Positions 45,996 through 55,028 are shown, counted from the stretch's first letter. The stretch is 64,000 bases of DNA from JAAGZL01 sp050288625 (GCA_050288625.1 JBNKEE010000010.1:62001-126000), one strand, 5' to 3'. Made by a program: numbers and translations. Notes: a model not told the origin generated them from the letters alone.

Positions 45996-46880
45996 TCAAT
46001 CCCTCATTTTTGCAAAATCAAGCAAATGCTTTCTATGCTGAACAGCGAAATTACCAGACACGACGCCATTTGCTGGTACGTTATCAACAACAATGCTTCC
46101 AGCTTTTGCCTGGGAATTCTTACCAAGAGAAATATACTCACGCACTACAGATGATGTTCCTATATAAACCTCATCTTCAAGCATGGCCCCTCGCGCCACC
46201 ACACAATTCCCAGAAATCACACATGACCTGCCAATCTGCGCATCATGCCCAATAGTAGAGGCTATACCAATGATCGAACAGTCGCCAATACGAGTCAGAT
46301 AACGCGGATGAATTGACTTGACCACAACAGCATTAGATAGCAACGTTACGCCATTCCCGATAATCACTCCTCCAGAATGACGAACCGCCTTTTTATCACC
46401 ATTACTTGTAACGTAAAGAATGCCTTCAACTCCAACAACTGAGCCAACATCCATGTACACATTATCGCCTATGGTAACTCCATCACATATCACAACATTC
46501 TCTTTAATTGTGACATTATTTCCAATACAGCTTCTGCTGGATACCGTTGCCGTCGGATGAATATTGCAGTTTTCCCCTATTCTCGACTCAACACTATGAA
46601 TACCATTGCCATCTTGCACGAGCGCCTCATGTAATTCGTAAAAAGAATACCTAGGGCTTTCGCTAATCACTACTCCTTTATCTGATGAAACAGTGTCCGC
46701 AAGCGAGTTGTTGGTGATAACGCAACTAACATTTGGATTATTATTGGCAATTTTTACATAGTGTACAGTCTCGCAATACACAAGCACGTTGTCGTATCCG
46801 CAATTCGCATGACCAAGTGACTCGAACTCTCCATCGCGCAACAGTTGCTCGCCAGGGAAATATCCACTTAAGGTCAACAT
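45996..46880 (-). CDS. LpxD-like hexapeptide acyltransferase
   Basis: 294 residues. An N-terminal substrate-binding domain of about 95 residues is followed by a left-handed beta-helix built of many hexapeptide repeats (IGENCNIHPTATVSS onward). The block TIGHDAQIGRSCVISGN holds His212 in the position of the LpxD catalytic base. LpxD enzymes move a 3-hydroxyacyl chain from ACP to an amino sugar. Here the gene directly follows a private ACP and precedes pseI, so acylation of a NulO precursor is the likely job; lipid A acylation is unlikely because there is no lpx context. Confidence 0.8.
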   Translation of the reverse strand: MLTLSGYFPGEQLLRDGEFESLGHANCGYDNVLVYCETVHYVKIANNNPNVSCVITNNSLADTVSSDKGVVISESPRYSFYELHEALVQDGNGIHSVESRIGENCNIHPTATVSSRSCIGNNVTIKENVVICDGVTIGDNVYMDVGSVVGVEGILYVTSNGDKKAVRHSGGVIIGNGVTLLSNAVVVKSIHPRYLTRIGDCSIIGIASTIGHDAQIGRSCVISGNCVVARGAMLEDEVYIGTSSVVREYISLGKNSQAKAGSIVVDNVPANGVVSGNFAVQHRKHLLDFAKMRD

Positions 46881-46895
46881 GCATAACCCCCAGGA

Positions 46896-47144
46896 TTACT
46901 CGCTTGATTCAGTCACGTACTTAGCAATTGAGCGCAAACTCGTAAAATTGTCTGCCGCCTCATCAGGGATGTCCATAGAGAACTCATCCTGGACTCTTAA
47001 GAGCAGTGACATCACATCCAATGAGTCAATCCCTATATCCCCCATAGGCAAATCATAGTCTTCTTCCGACTCCAATACAGTTGATGGAGCGACCTCTTGT
47101 ACGAGCCGCTGCAACACTCTCAATGCATCATCTTCTGAACTCAT
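46896..47144 (-). CDS. Dedicated acyl carrier protein
   Basis: 82 residues, acidic, four-helix ACP. The phosphopantetheine-attachment motif GIDSLDVMSLL places Ser41 as the modified residue. Not the housekeeping AcpP: the sequence around DSL and the VAPSTVLESEEDY N-terminal half differ, and there is no fab operon. It lies 30 bases after the KAS III gene and 15 before the LpxD-like gene, so it probably carries an acyl group between these two enzymes. Confidence 0.92.
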   Translation of the reverse strand: MSSEDDALRVLQRLVQEVAPSTVLESEEDYDLPMGDIGIDSLDVMSLLLRVQDEFSMDIPDEAADNFTSLRSIAKYVTESSE

Positions 47145-47174
47145 CCTCTACACCTATATATCTATATATTTATA

Positions 47175-48101
47175 TTATCTGGTCGCCAGACAACTAGCCC
47201 AAGACAACCCCAAACCAAATCCGCTCAAAATAACCGTATGTGTTGCTTTTTCACTCAACACCTTTTCCAGAATCAATGGAATTGATGAAGAAACCGTATT
47301 GCCATACCTTTCAATACCTATAGGTACCTGGTCAACATTCAATCCCATACGTTTCGCCAAGTGATCAAGAATAAATTTACTCCCCTGATGGAAAATAAAT
47401 TTATCCACGTCATCCATTTTTAGGCCGGCCTTGATAAGCAGCTTATCTATCTGAGCGGGAACCTCTGAGACCGCAAAATTAAACACTGCACGTCCATCCA
47501 TGTATAACATTCCGTCCAGATTGTGCAAAGCACGATAGTCTGTTCCGCGTGTGTTAAATGCAAATTGCCTCAACCCAAACCCTTCATCTTCAGACACGCC
47601 TTCCTTTAAAACGCTCACTGTAGCAGCGTCCCCAAAAAGCATGGCGGTATTTTTATCATCAGGATTAATTATTTTTGAGTAAGGGTCAGCTGTGAAAAGC
47701 AGTCCATTCTTAAACCCGTTTGTCTTCATAAAGGATTCTAGAATAGACAAAGAATATACATATCCAGAACATCCGAGCGCGACATCAAAACACGCACAAT
47801 TCTCACTCAGCCCCAATTTCCCATGAACAATTGCAGACGTATGAGGCACACCTCCCCCATCTGGATTTTGGGTACAAACCAGCAGACAATCAACATTCTC
47901 TGACCGTTCATTATCAGGCAGTGCATTATAGGCATTTACACACATATCAGAAGTGTCTTCATCGTCAGACTTTCTGGCAACCTGGTGAATGCCAAGTTTC
48001 TCAACAATGAAATTGTCATTTACTTCAAACTTTTGCTGTTTTTCGAAATTACTCTCAAACAACTCGGGAATATAGTGTGCAATAGTTGTTATTCTGGCCA
48101 T
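47175..48101 (-). CDS. Beta-ketoacyl-ACP synthase III family enzyme
   Basis: 308 residues, thiolase fold. The FabH-type triad is complete: Cys111 in ALGCSGYV, His238 in FHQG, Asn268 in YGNTVSSSIP. It would condense an acyl-CoA with malonyl-ACP, or transfer an acyl group onto the local ACP. The opening MARITTIAHYIPE and lack of the GIxxR fatty-acid-synthase surroundings mark it as a specialised paralogue. It overlaps the unrecognised 211-residue gene by 13 bases. Confidence 0.9.
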   Translation of the reverse strand: MARITTIAHYIPELFESNFEKQQKFEVNDNFIVEKLGIHQVARKSDDEDTSDMCVNAYNALPDNERSENVDCLLVCTQNPDGGGVPHTSAIVHGKLGLSENCACFDVALGCSGYVYSLSILESFMKTNGFKNGLLFTADPYSKIINPDDKNTAMLFGDAATVSVLKEGVSEDEGFGLRQFAFNTRGTDYRALHNLDGMLYMDGRAVFNFAVSEVPAQIDKLLIKAGLKMDDVDKFIFHQGSKFILDHLAKRMGLNVDQVPIGIERYGNTVSSSIPLILEKVLSEKATHTVILSGFGLGLSWASCLATR

Positions 48102-48724
48102 TCGGTAACCATGGAGAAATATATCTCACCTATCTTTTCATTACCTGAAAGAACCAAGGACTTAGTAAGCCTAGTTCCAATATTTTGTTCAATCCTGACA
48201 CACATATGTGACGCATCTTCCTCTCTGAGCAATCTGTCCAATTCAAGTCGCACGAACACCCATTTACCATTGTCTTCCGAGTACTTAGATATATGTAGAT
48301 GTTTCGTCATTGCCACCAGAATCTCGATGGGCTGAAAGGGCATATTAGAAGAAACAGATACCGAAGCTTCCTCCCCAATCTTACACTTTGCACAAATAAC
48401 CTCCTCGGGGAAGGGTATACGATCAATTATTTCGTCATCAGACTCAACCAGCCATCCACGTATCCCTGTGGAGGTGGAGATCTCTATGCATCCATGCTCC
48501 GGTTTTTTTAATATCATCGGATCAATAACATAATGTAATTCGCATTGCTTTACGGCAAAATCGTGAATCACCATCCTAAAAGAACCCACAGAATGCTCAG
48601 GCAACGACGATTCTATATAAGCTGAGATCTTCTCATAGACACTAGTACCGTGGACATAATTGCGACTGCCTTTATATGAAACACTCAATGGCACAACAGT
48701 AATTTGGTTTTGTGCTACAGACAC
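48089..48724 (-). CDS. Unrecognised protein of the ACP/KAS III module
   Basis: 211 residues, soluble, no signal peptide. I recognise no family. Visible points: a Cys pair CAKC near 118-121, a likely beta-rich first half (VVPLSVSYKGSRNYVHG) and SNMPFQPIEILVAMTKHLH in the second half. It starts with GTG in a TAGTG overlap with pseG and overlaps the KAS III gene at its end, so it is tightly built into the module. By position it could be a ketoreductase, dehydratase or acyltransferase partner, but I see no catalytic motif for any of these. Confidence 0.6.
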   Translation of the reverse strand: MSVAQNQITVVPLSVSYKGSRNYVHGTSVYEKISAYIESSLPEHSVGSFRMVIHDFAVKQCELHYVIDPMILKKPEHGCIEISTSTGIRGWLVESDDEIIDRIPFPEEVICAKCKIGEEASVSVSSNMPFQPIEILVAMTKHLHISKYSEDNGKWVFVRLELDRLLREEDASHMCVRIEQNIGTRLTKSLVLSGNEKIGEIYFSMVTEWPE

Positions 48725-49773
48725 TATGTACCACTCCCACTAGCGGCAATATACCGAACCACACGCTCCGCGCCTTGCCCATCAACAGCCATAACACCCT
48801 GTTGCGACATGCGCTTTCTCAATCCTACGTTATTAACCATTTCCATGAAACTAAGCGAAAAAACCTCCTTAGTAAGTAAGCTAGCTTCACCTATGTCCCG
48901 AGCAACTCCCATGCGATCCCAGGCTAGCGCATTAGCCCTTTGGTTATCAGCAATCCTGATAATAATAGAGGGCAACCCCATTCTCGCAATCTCAAATGTT
49001 GTCATGCCTCCAGAAATAACTGCCATGTCTGACTCCCTCATAACCTTAGCCATATCAGCCTCATCAACGCTAAGCTCTACATTCCCATCACCGTTTTGAT
49101 AAATCCACGTTGATATTGCCGATATATTTGGATTTGCTTTGCCGGCAACAACATAAACCTTACCACACCACTCAAGCCTCTTGATTGCCTTCAGACAAAA
49201 CAGGGTCATCCCCAAATCATCTCCGCCACCAAAGGCCAACAGCACCTGCTTTACTTCACCAAAAATCCTCGCCCCGTTGTTATTTTTTCTGAATTCGTGC
49301 CTGAGAATTGCGTATTTAGGACCAAGCAGAAAAACAGTCTCTGGTCGCTGCCGGAGTGAAGAATATATATCCTCAGACGCGGACGGGCTAATCGACAATA
49401 CCCAATCACTCCATAACGGCTGATTTGCCAATCCGTCGAACTGCAACCACTTAAGACCTCCATTCAAAATCTGCATCTGATATGTATCTGATACCCCATA
49501 GAAATCAAGGAGCACCAACGGAGCACCAATCGACTTGGCAACAGAAATCAGGTTTACAGCATCCGCTGCCGTACCCAGCTGTTCATCAGTTATATACCAA
49601 TGGCTTATAGCTGCCAGCAAGTCACTATTACTAATGTCAGGACGACCACTACCCGAAAGCATGTATACACGATAACCAAGCTTATTAAATTCTGCAGCGA
49701 GCACCAAACATCGCATTAGGTGGCCAAAACCTATCTCGCTGGAATATTCACAACGAATTAAACAAGAATTCAT
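48724..49773 (-). CDS. pseG: UDP-sugar hydrolase PseG-like
   Basis: Removes UDP from the 2,4-diacetamido-2,4,6-trideoxy-L-altrose nucleotide before the PseI step. 349 residues from ATG 49771-49773 (a GTG two codons upstream is possible). The signature RCEYSSEIGFGHLMRCLVLA includes His18, equivalent to the catalytic base in Campylobacter PseG; the GT-B second half has LAFGGGDDLGMTLFCL and VISGGMTTFEIARMGLPSI. Its placement between an acetyltransferase and the ACP module ties that module to NulO synthesis. Confidence 0.9.
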   Translation of the reverse strand: MNSCLIRCEYSSEIGFGHLMRCLVLAAEFNKLGYRVYMLSGSGRPDISNSDLLAAISHWYITDEQLGTAADAVNLISVAKSIGAPLVLLDFYGVSDTYQMQILNGGLKWLQFDGLANQPLWSDWVLSISPSASEDIYSSLRQRPETVFLLGPKYAILRHEFRKNNNGARIFGEVKQVLLAFGGGDDLGMTLFCLKAIKRLEWCGKVYVVAGKANPNISAISTWIYQNGDGNVELSVDEADMAKVMRESDMAVISGGMTTFEIARMGLPSIIIRIADNQRANALAWDRMGVARDIGEASLLTKEVFSLSFMEMVNNVGLRKRMSQQGVMAVDGQGAERVVRYIAASGSGT

Positions 49774-49813
49774 ACGCACTTGGCAGCAAACCAGCTAAAA
49801 GTCACGTCTAATC

Positions 49814-50473
49814 TTATTCAAAATATCTTCTTTCCATTTTTTTTACCACCAAATTTGGTGAACTACCAAAAACTATGGAGCATGACGGGATATCTGTATC
49901 CTTAACATAAGAATTCGCAGATATGATGACATCGTCTTCGATAAGGCATTTCCCCACAATTTTTGATCCTGACATCATTCGGACATTTTTTCCTATTACA
50001 GGGTAAGCTCCTCTGTTATTCCCAACCGTACATCCCTGTGAAAATGAAAAATGTTCTCCATAGTCAGCCCTACCCATCACTGACCCGACCGGATGATCAA
50101 GAAAAAATGCACGCGGCATCTCAACCTCATAGAAAAGATCGAGACCATTCATAACCTTATTGAGATAATAAATACGGTCCGCCAATCCATTGGATGCAGA
50201 CGCATCTTTAAAAACAGAATTTGACAAGTAATACAAAAAGATAGCGTATTGCCCACTATGAAATGGACTAAAATGAATCTCACCATTCCTTGTATAATAC
50301 TTACTCCTTGCCTTGGTCTGAGAAAAACAGTATTCGCAGCGACTAAGCGCCTCAGAAACAGACGCAGTAAGAACATGAGCTTCTGTCTGGTCGAAGAAAA
50401 ATATATTACCCAGCTGTTTCTGTATCAGCTTTTCAAGATCACATACCTCTATTTCTAAATTCATCTTCAGCAT
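49814..50473 (-). CDS. Serine-acetyltransferase-like hexapeptide acyltransferase
   Basis: 219 residues: a helical N-terminal half of about 120 residues followed by a CysE-like beta-helix, with DHPVGSVMGRADYGEHFSFSQ and CTVGNNRGAYPVIGKNV. The His of FFLDHPVG matches the CysE catalytic His position. In this setting it is more likely an acyl- or acetyltransferase for a sugar hydroxyl or amine than a serine acetyltransferase. It lies 34 bases upstream of pseG. Confidence 0.75.
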   Translation of the reverse strand: MLKMNLEIEVCDLEKLIQKQLGNIFFFDQTEAHVLTASVSEALSRCEYCFSQTKARSKYYTRNGEIHFSPFHSGQYAIFLYYLSNSVFKDASASNGLADRIYYLNKVMNGLDLFYEVEMPRAFFLDHPVGSVMGRADYGEHFSFSQGCTVGNNRGAYPVIGKNVRMMSGSKIVGKCLIEDDVIISANSYVKDTDIPSCSIVFGSSPNLVVKKMERRYFE

Positions 50474-50550
50474 CCGATGTATTCTTATGGCATTATCAAA
50501 ATAACATTATTGATTTTAGAGACAGCTCTTGACGAGAGATGGTGGTAATT

Positions 50551-50786
50551 CTAGCGATCAATAAATACCCCATATTCTTCTATAAGAAGCATGATTTCAT
50601 CTCCAGTATAGAAATGCTCCACATAATCAGAATCACACATAAAGCTGGCACATGATTTCGGCAGAATCACGGTTTACTGAAAATGCCGATATACGCCCGA
50701 ATAGTTGTTTGTTGTACCGGAATTCGAACCAGATATTTCCCTCTATAATTTACTTTGCCAAGCAGGCCTCTTACATCACTTATCAT
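50551..50786 (-). pseudogene. Small-protein remnant or pair of tiny coupled ORFs
   Basis: This 333-base gap (50474-50806) is the longest in the 41-kb run. Two 39-codon ORFs fill it: ATG 50786 to TGA 50667 and GTG 50670 to TAG 50551, overlapping as GTGA. A better protein-like reading switches frame twice (near 50740 and 50635), giving about 77 residues with GNIWFEFRYNKQLFGRISAF in the middle and GDEIMLLIEEYGVFIDR at the end; the 236-base span equals 78 codons plus two extra bases. I therefore favour a short gene broken by two single-base insertions, or sequencing errors. No family recognised. Confidence 0.4.
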
Positions 50787-50806
50787 AATTGCTGTAACCT
50801 GCTGCT

Positions 50807-52123
50807 CTAAAGCAAGCGCTTAAAGCCTTGCGACGCAGGCTTACCCTTAAGGCGCGAGTGAACATCACCGGAATCCAGGGCATCCCTAAGTTGCGCAAAA
50901 ACAGAATCCGCAGCAGAAAGGTATTCATCCACATGGCCACTGTTATGCGCATACATCGCATAGCACAAGTTGCTCGCCAGAAAGCCATGCGACAACATCT
51001 CCTGTATAAACAATGCCTTTAGTGAAGGTGCGTCTGCGTGTTTAAACACAAAATGACTCATTGGCGCTATGCCGCCTATTTCAATATCAATGCCGTGTTT
51101 TTCAGCCAGTCGAGACCAGCCGCCTTGGACGCTATTACCTATAGCAATCAGATGGTCGCTTACATTCATCTCCCTATGTTTATTTATTAGTGCCAATGCG
51201 GCTGTGGGCCCGCTTCTTTCGGTCCAGCATGTGCTGCTGATGAAAGATTTCTGTGCAGCAGACATCACCTTCTCTTTGCCGATGATGGCGGCTATCGGGT
51301 AACCGTTGCCCAACGCCTTGGAAAAGACCGCCATATCAGGCTCAAGCGCAAATTTGAGATGAGCACCTCCGGTATTTAATCTAAATCCAGCCGATATCTC
51401 ATCTACGATAAGCACTGCACCGCTCTCATCCGCGATAGCCCTAACACCTTTCAGGAACTCTTCACCTGGCGGATCATTTCTTATCGATTCGATAACAATG
51501 ACCCCTATCTCTGTGCCGTGACGCTTGAAAATATCTTGTAGCTCACCAAGCTTGTTGTAATAGAACGGAAAAGCCGTACCCTCAAGCGCTGACGGCACGC
51601 CGCATGGTTCCAGCCCTGGCAAATGACACCCATTCAGAGCCGATGTCGATGTAAGATTGGCCGCCAGATACCAATCATGCCACCCATGATAGCCACAGAA
51701 AGCAATTTTATCCTTGCCAGTAGCTGCGCGGGCAATACGTACGGCGATACTCATAGCCTCTCCGCCAGTACGAGCAAAGCGCGCCATATCGGCCCATGGA
51801 TGTAAATCACACAGCAACTCTGCCAACCGCACTTCTTCAGGACAGTTCAGAGATGACGCCACGCCATTGCGTATTGAAGAGATAACGGCATCATCCACAT
51901 CGTCATCCGCATAACCGAGAATTGTTGCCCCGATCCCACCTATACTCATATCAATATAGCTATTGCCATCAAGATCCCATACCTCGACACCTTTCGCCTT
52001 CTTGTAATAACCGGGCCAGACGCCCAGAGAGAACATGTCAGGACGCTTTGATAGTAATTGTGTCATCCCCGGTATGAATTGCTTTGCCTTTTGCTGCATC
52101 GACAGACTGCTATCAAGCTTCAT
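50807..52123 (-). CDS. Class III PLP aminotransferase, glutamate-1-semialdehyde aminomutase-like
   Basis: 438 residues from ATG 52123; ATG 52129 is an alternative. Class III features: GYADDDVDDAVI near 76-87, TGGEAMSIAVRIARAATGKDKI, DEISAGFR and the PLP Lys in FSKALGNGYPIAAIIG. Not a heme-pathway HemL judging by context and the lack of its flanking genes; related genes sit in pseudaminic acid clusters beside PseC and an SpsF-type cytidylyltransferase. Function in NulO synthesis is not established. Confidence 0.82.
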   Translation of the reverse strand: MKLDSSLSMQQKAKQFIPGMTQLLSKRPDMFSLGVWPGYYKKAKGVEVWDLDGNSYIDMSIGGIGATILGYADDDVDDAVISSIRNGVASSLNCPEEVRLAELLCDLHPWADMARFARTGGEAMSIAVRIARAATGKDKIAFCGYHGWHDWYLAANLTSTSALNGCHLPGLEPCGVPSALEGTAFPFYYNKLGELQDIFKRHGTEIGVIVIESIRNDPPGEEFLKGVRAIADESGAVLIVDEISAGFRLNTGGAHLKFALEPDMAVFSKALGNGYPIAAIIGKEKVMSAAQKSFISSTCWTERSGPTAALALINKHREMNVSDHLIAIGNSVQGGWSRLAEKHGIDIEIGGIAPMSHFVFKHADAPSLKALFIQEMLSHGFLASNLCYAMYAHNSGHVDEYLSAADSVFAQLRDALDSGDVHSRLKGKPASQGFKRLL

Positions 52124-52889
52124 TGTCATTCTTCTCCGACCATACACGATCACAGGCTAAAGACTTAGTCAGGCCCTCATTTCTTGTATATTTTGAATTC
52201 ATTTCTATTATTTCCGGTTTGCTTGCAAGCAAATCATAAATATCTTTAGAGGTGAACTCAGGTTTCTTGCGATAAAGCTCTTCGTAAATCCGATTGGCAA
52301 AATCATAATCATCCATTTCATCTACAGTCCACCTATAATGAGAAAGGTCAGCGTTATTCTCATATGATCCAATTCGAAATCTTTTTGACTCCCTCGCATA
52401 CAAAGTCACATGTTCTCGATGAGAAGGTAATTTTGCATTTCGCCAGGATTCTTCAAGCACCTTCCAACTAAACACCGCAACATCCAATCCATCTGGGAAT
52501 GTTGGATGGATACAGTTGGAAACAAAATCATATTCTCCTTCAGAATAGTAGCAAATCACATCATCAATCAATTCTGGGTCTGCTAAAGGGCAATCTCCGG
52601 TAAGCCTAACGACATGCTCAGCATTAAAAGTTTTTGCGGATTGGTAATAACGATCAAGGACATCATGCTCATCACCACGAAACACATCAATGGAATGTTC
52701 ATCGCATAATTCCACCACTGGATCGTCAGACTGATCCCTGGTCGTCGCAACACATAATCTATCTATATTGACACATCTCGCCAGCCGCTCTAACTGACGC
52801 ATCAACATAGGCTCCCCAAGTATAGGCTTAAGGATCTTCCCCGGTAATCTTGTTGAAGACATTCTTGCCTGCAAGATCGCCAGCATCAT
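52113..52889 (-). CDS. pseF: SpsF-type cytidylyltransferase (candidate 2, PseF-like)
   Basis: 258 residues. LAILQARMSSTRLPGKILKP at 3-22 and RLTGDCPLADPELIDDV near 95-111 are the nucleotide- and metal-binding motifs of CMP-sugar synthetases. Its place between pseC and the class III aminotransferase matches common pseudaminic acid clusters in which this protein acts as PseF. The stop overlaps the aminotransferase start. Whether this or the gene at 44.2 kb activates the main NulO cannot be read from sequence. Confidence 0.8.
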   Translation of the reverse strand: MMLAILQARMSSTRLPGKILKPILGEPMLMRQLERLARCVNIDRLCVATTRDQSDDPVVELCDEHSIDVFRGDEHDVLDRYYQSAKTFNAEHVVRLTGDCPLADPELIDDVICYYSEGEYDFVSNCIHPTFPDGLDVAVFSWKVLEESWRNAKLPSHREHVTLYARESKRFRIGSYENNADLSHYRWTVDEMDDYDFANRIYEELYRKKPEFTSKDIYDLLASKPEIIEMNSKYTRNEGLTKSLACDRVWSEKNDNEA

Positions 52890-52947
52890 CGTTTGTTTCC
52901 ACCCATCAGCTAATGTTACCTTTTAAATCAGATAAACCTGCAGATAT

Positions 52948-53826
52948 TTATATATTCCATAATGCAGGATTAATCATCATTTCATCGCGCATCGAAAATT
53001 GCGCAAACTCCGCAGGATCAACCTTAATATTCTGGGCAACAGATACGATCTCGATCAGATGCTGCAAATTATTTACTCCGCACAATATTACATCCAGTTC
53101 TTGCAAAGAGAGAGCAAACCCCAATGCTCCTGCCAAAGGCGAAAGCCCTCTCCCGGTAAGATATGCATGATAACTCTTTAAATGCGGCATTAAGGGCTCG
53201 AAATAGGAAGGGACCTGTTCCATTGACATTAAAAGTAGACCTTGTAAAAAAACAGATCTCGAGTGAACTTCCACTCCTACACTTCTAATCTTTGACAAAT
53301 AGCCATCATCTATAAAACGCTGATCAAATACATTGAGGGGTAGCTGGACTATATCTATGGGGAAATGTTCCAAAACCATATCGAGAGTGTCTCTATCGTA
53401 CACAGAAACACCGATTTTCTTAACCTTCCCGTCATCCTTCAAGCCTTGCAATACTGAAAATAGTCTATCGCCATTTTTTCCCAAAATATTATCGGCTTTA
53501 TGCACCAACAGCCCATATAGTTGGGCCAGCCTCATCTTCTTCAATGATGACTCAAAAACTGACAGTACGCGCTCTATCTCTGTAACAGTAACATCGCCTT
53601 CTATGGGTAGTGTCTTGGTAACTATGTCGAATGACAGCAAACCAGGATGCATACGCCCTAAAACTGCCTCGCTCTCTGCGTATGCAGTTGCAGTATCTAG
53701 CATCGTTATGCCACTTGCAGTAGCATATTGCAGTATCTGAGCAACATCTTTTTCGCAGGTCACTCCTTGCGCATTGGAAACACCATAGTTCATTCCAAAC
53801 TGAACTGTCCCAATGCCAAGCTTCAT
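52948..53826 (-). CDS. Aldo/keto reductase in pseudaminic acid cluster
   Basis: 292 residues. AKR motifs: GIGTVQFGMNYGVSN at 4-18, MLDTATAYAESEAVLG with Asp and Tyr, DIVTKTLP with Lys and LYGLLVHKADN with His. The ATG overlaps the pseC stop by 4 bases, a frequent arrangement in bacterial NulO loci, yet the standard Pse pathway needs no aldo/keto reductase, so it likely serves a variant sugar. Confidence 0.85.
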   Translation of the reverse strand: MKLGIGTVQFGMNYGVSNAQGVTCEKDVAQILQYATASGITMLDTATAYAESEAVLGRMHPGLLSFDIVTKTLPIEGDVTVTEIERVLSVFESSLKKMRLAQLYGLLVHKADNILGKNGDRLFSVLQGLKDDGKVKKIGVSVYDRDTLDMVLEHFPIDIVQLPLNVFDQRFIDDGYLSKIRSVGVEVHSRSVFLQGLLLMSMEQVPSYFEPLMPHLKSYHAYLTGRGLSPLAGALGFALSLQELDVILCGVNNLQHLIEIVSVAQNIKVDPAEFAQFSMRDEMMINPALWNI

Positions 53827-55028
53827 GAAACCATCGATTTTATAGCAGAGACAACATCTTCCTGATTCTCTATCGTTAGTCCATAGTAAAGTGGCAATGT
53901 AAGCGCCTCTCGATAATATTTTTCTGTCGCGGGATAATCAGATAGCGAAAACCCCAGAGACTGATAGTAAGGATGTAGCGGTACGGGGATATAGTGCACC
54001 TGAGTTCCAACCCCCTTTTCCATCAAGCCGCGCATGAATGCTGACCTACTTATACCAAGGGAATCAAAATCAATACGCACGACATAAAGATGATGCGCAC
54101 TACTCTGCCGCTGCGTGATTTGTGTTAAATCCATACAGGCAAAATGTTCAAAAGAATTATCATAGTCAACTGCCAACTCCCTTCGGCAAGAGATAAATTG
54201 TTCAAGCTTAGCAAGCTGAGACATGGCCAATGCGCTCTGAATTTCGGTCAAGCGATAGTTGAAGCCCAGCTCGCGCATCTCAAAATACCAGGGATTAAAC
54301 TGGCCATCGTCATACCCCTCTTCCTTAAGAATAAACGCATCACCCTCGTCTATCCCACCAAATACTGACAACAGTCTTTGATGAAAAATACCATGACTGC
54401 GCAACTGCACAAGCCGCTCGTATAATTTACGGTCATTTGTTGTAATCATACCGCCTTCACCCGCAGCAATCGCCTTGACTGGATGAAAGGAGAAAACCGT
54501 CATTTCTGAATATTTACAAGAACCGATCTTGGCCCCGCAAGCGTATGTGCCGCCTAACGCATGGCAGGCATCCTCTATAATCGCAGCACCATACTCATCA
54601 GCAACAGCGCGTATGGCCGGCATGTCGCAAGCAGCCCCGGCAAAATGCACCGGGATAACAGCCTTTACACGTCGCAATGACCCACATCTTTCAGCAAGGT
54701 CGCCAGGGTCCATATTTAAAGTATAAGGATCAATATCAGAAAAAGCCGGAGATGCGCCAACGAATGCAGCACAGTTCGCGCTTGCAACAAAGGTATTCGC
54801 CGATGTGATTATGTTGTCATCTTTTGATGCATCAATTGCTATACAAGCCAAATGAAGTGCCGCAGTCCCGCTTGAAACTGCAACAGCGTATTTTGCTCCA
54901 ACCTTGACAGCAAAACGCTCTTCGAAGCGATCTATCCCAGATCCTTGAGTGAGGGTGCCATTGCGTAATACATCTACAACCGCCGCAATATCTTCCTCAT
55001 CAATGTAGTGCTTCCCGTATGGTATCAT
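53823..55028 (-). CDS. pseC: UDP-4-keto-sugar aminotransferase PseC
   Basis: Aminates C4 of UDP-2-acetamido-2,6-dideoxy-beta-L-arabino-4-hexulose. 401 residues. The PLP Lys185 is in FSFHPVKAIAAGEGG, with EDACHALGG at 152-160 and the opening IPYGKHYIDEEDIAAV, all close to PseC wording. Its substrate normally comes from PseB, which is not in the window; the WbjB-like enzyme at 26.7 kb makes the same intermediate. Confidence 0.9.
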   Translation of the reverse strand: MIPYGKHYIDEEDIAAVVDVLRNGTLTQGSGIDRFEERFAVKVGAKYAVAVSSGTAALHLACIAIDASKDDNIITSANTFVASANCAAFVGASPAFSDIDPYTLNMDPGDLAERCGSLRRVKAVIPVHFAGAACDMPAIRAVADEYGAAIIEDACHALGGTYACGAKIGSCKYSEMTVFSFHPVKAIAAGEGGMITTNDRKLYERLVQLRSHGIFHQRLLSVFGGIDEGDAFILKEEGYDDGQFNPWYFEMRELGFNYRLTEIQSALAMSQLAKLEQFISCRRELAVDYDNSFEHFACMDLTQITQRQSSAHHLYVVRIDFDSLGISRSAFMRGLMEKGVGTQVHYIPVPLHPYYQSLGFSLSDYPATEKYYREALTLPLYYGLTIENQEDVVSAIKSMVS

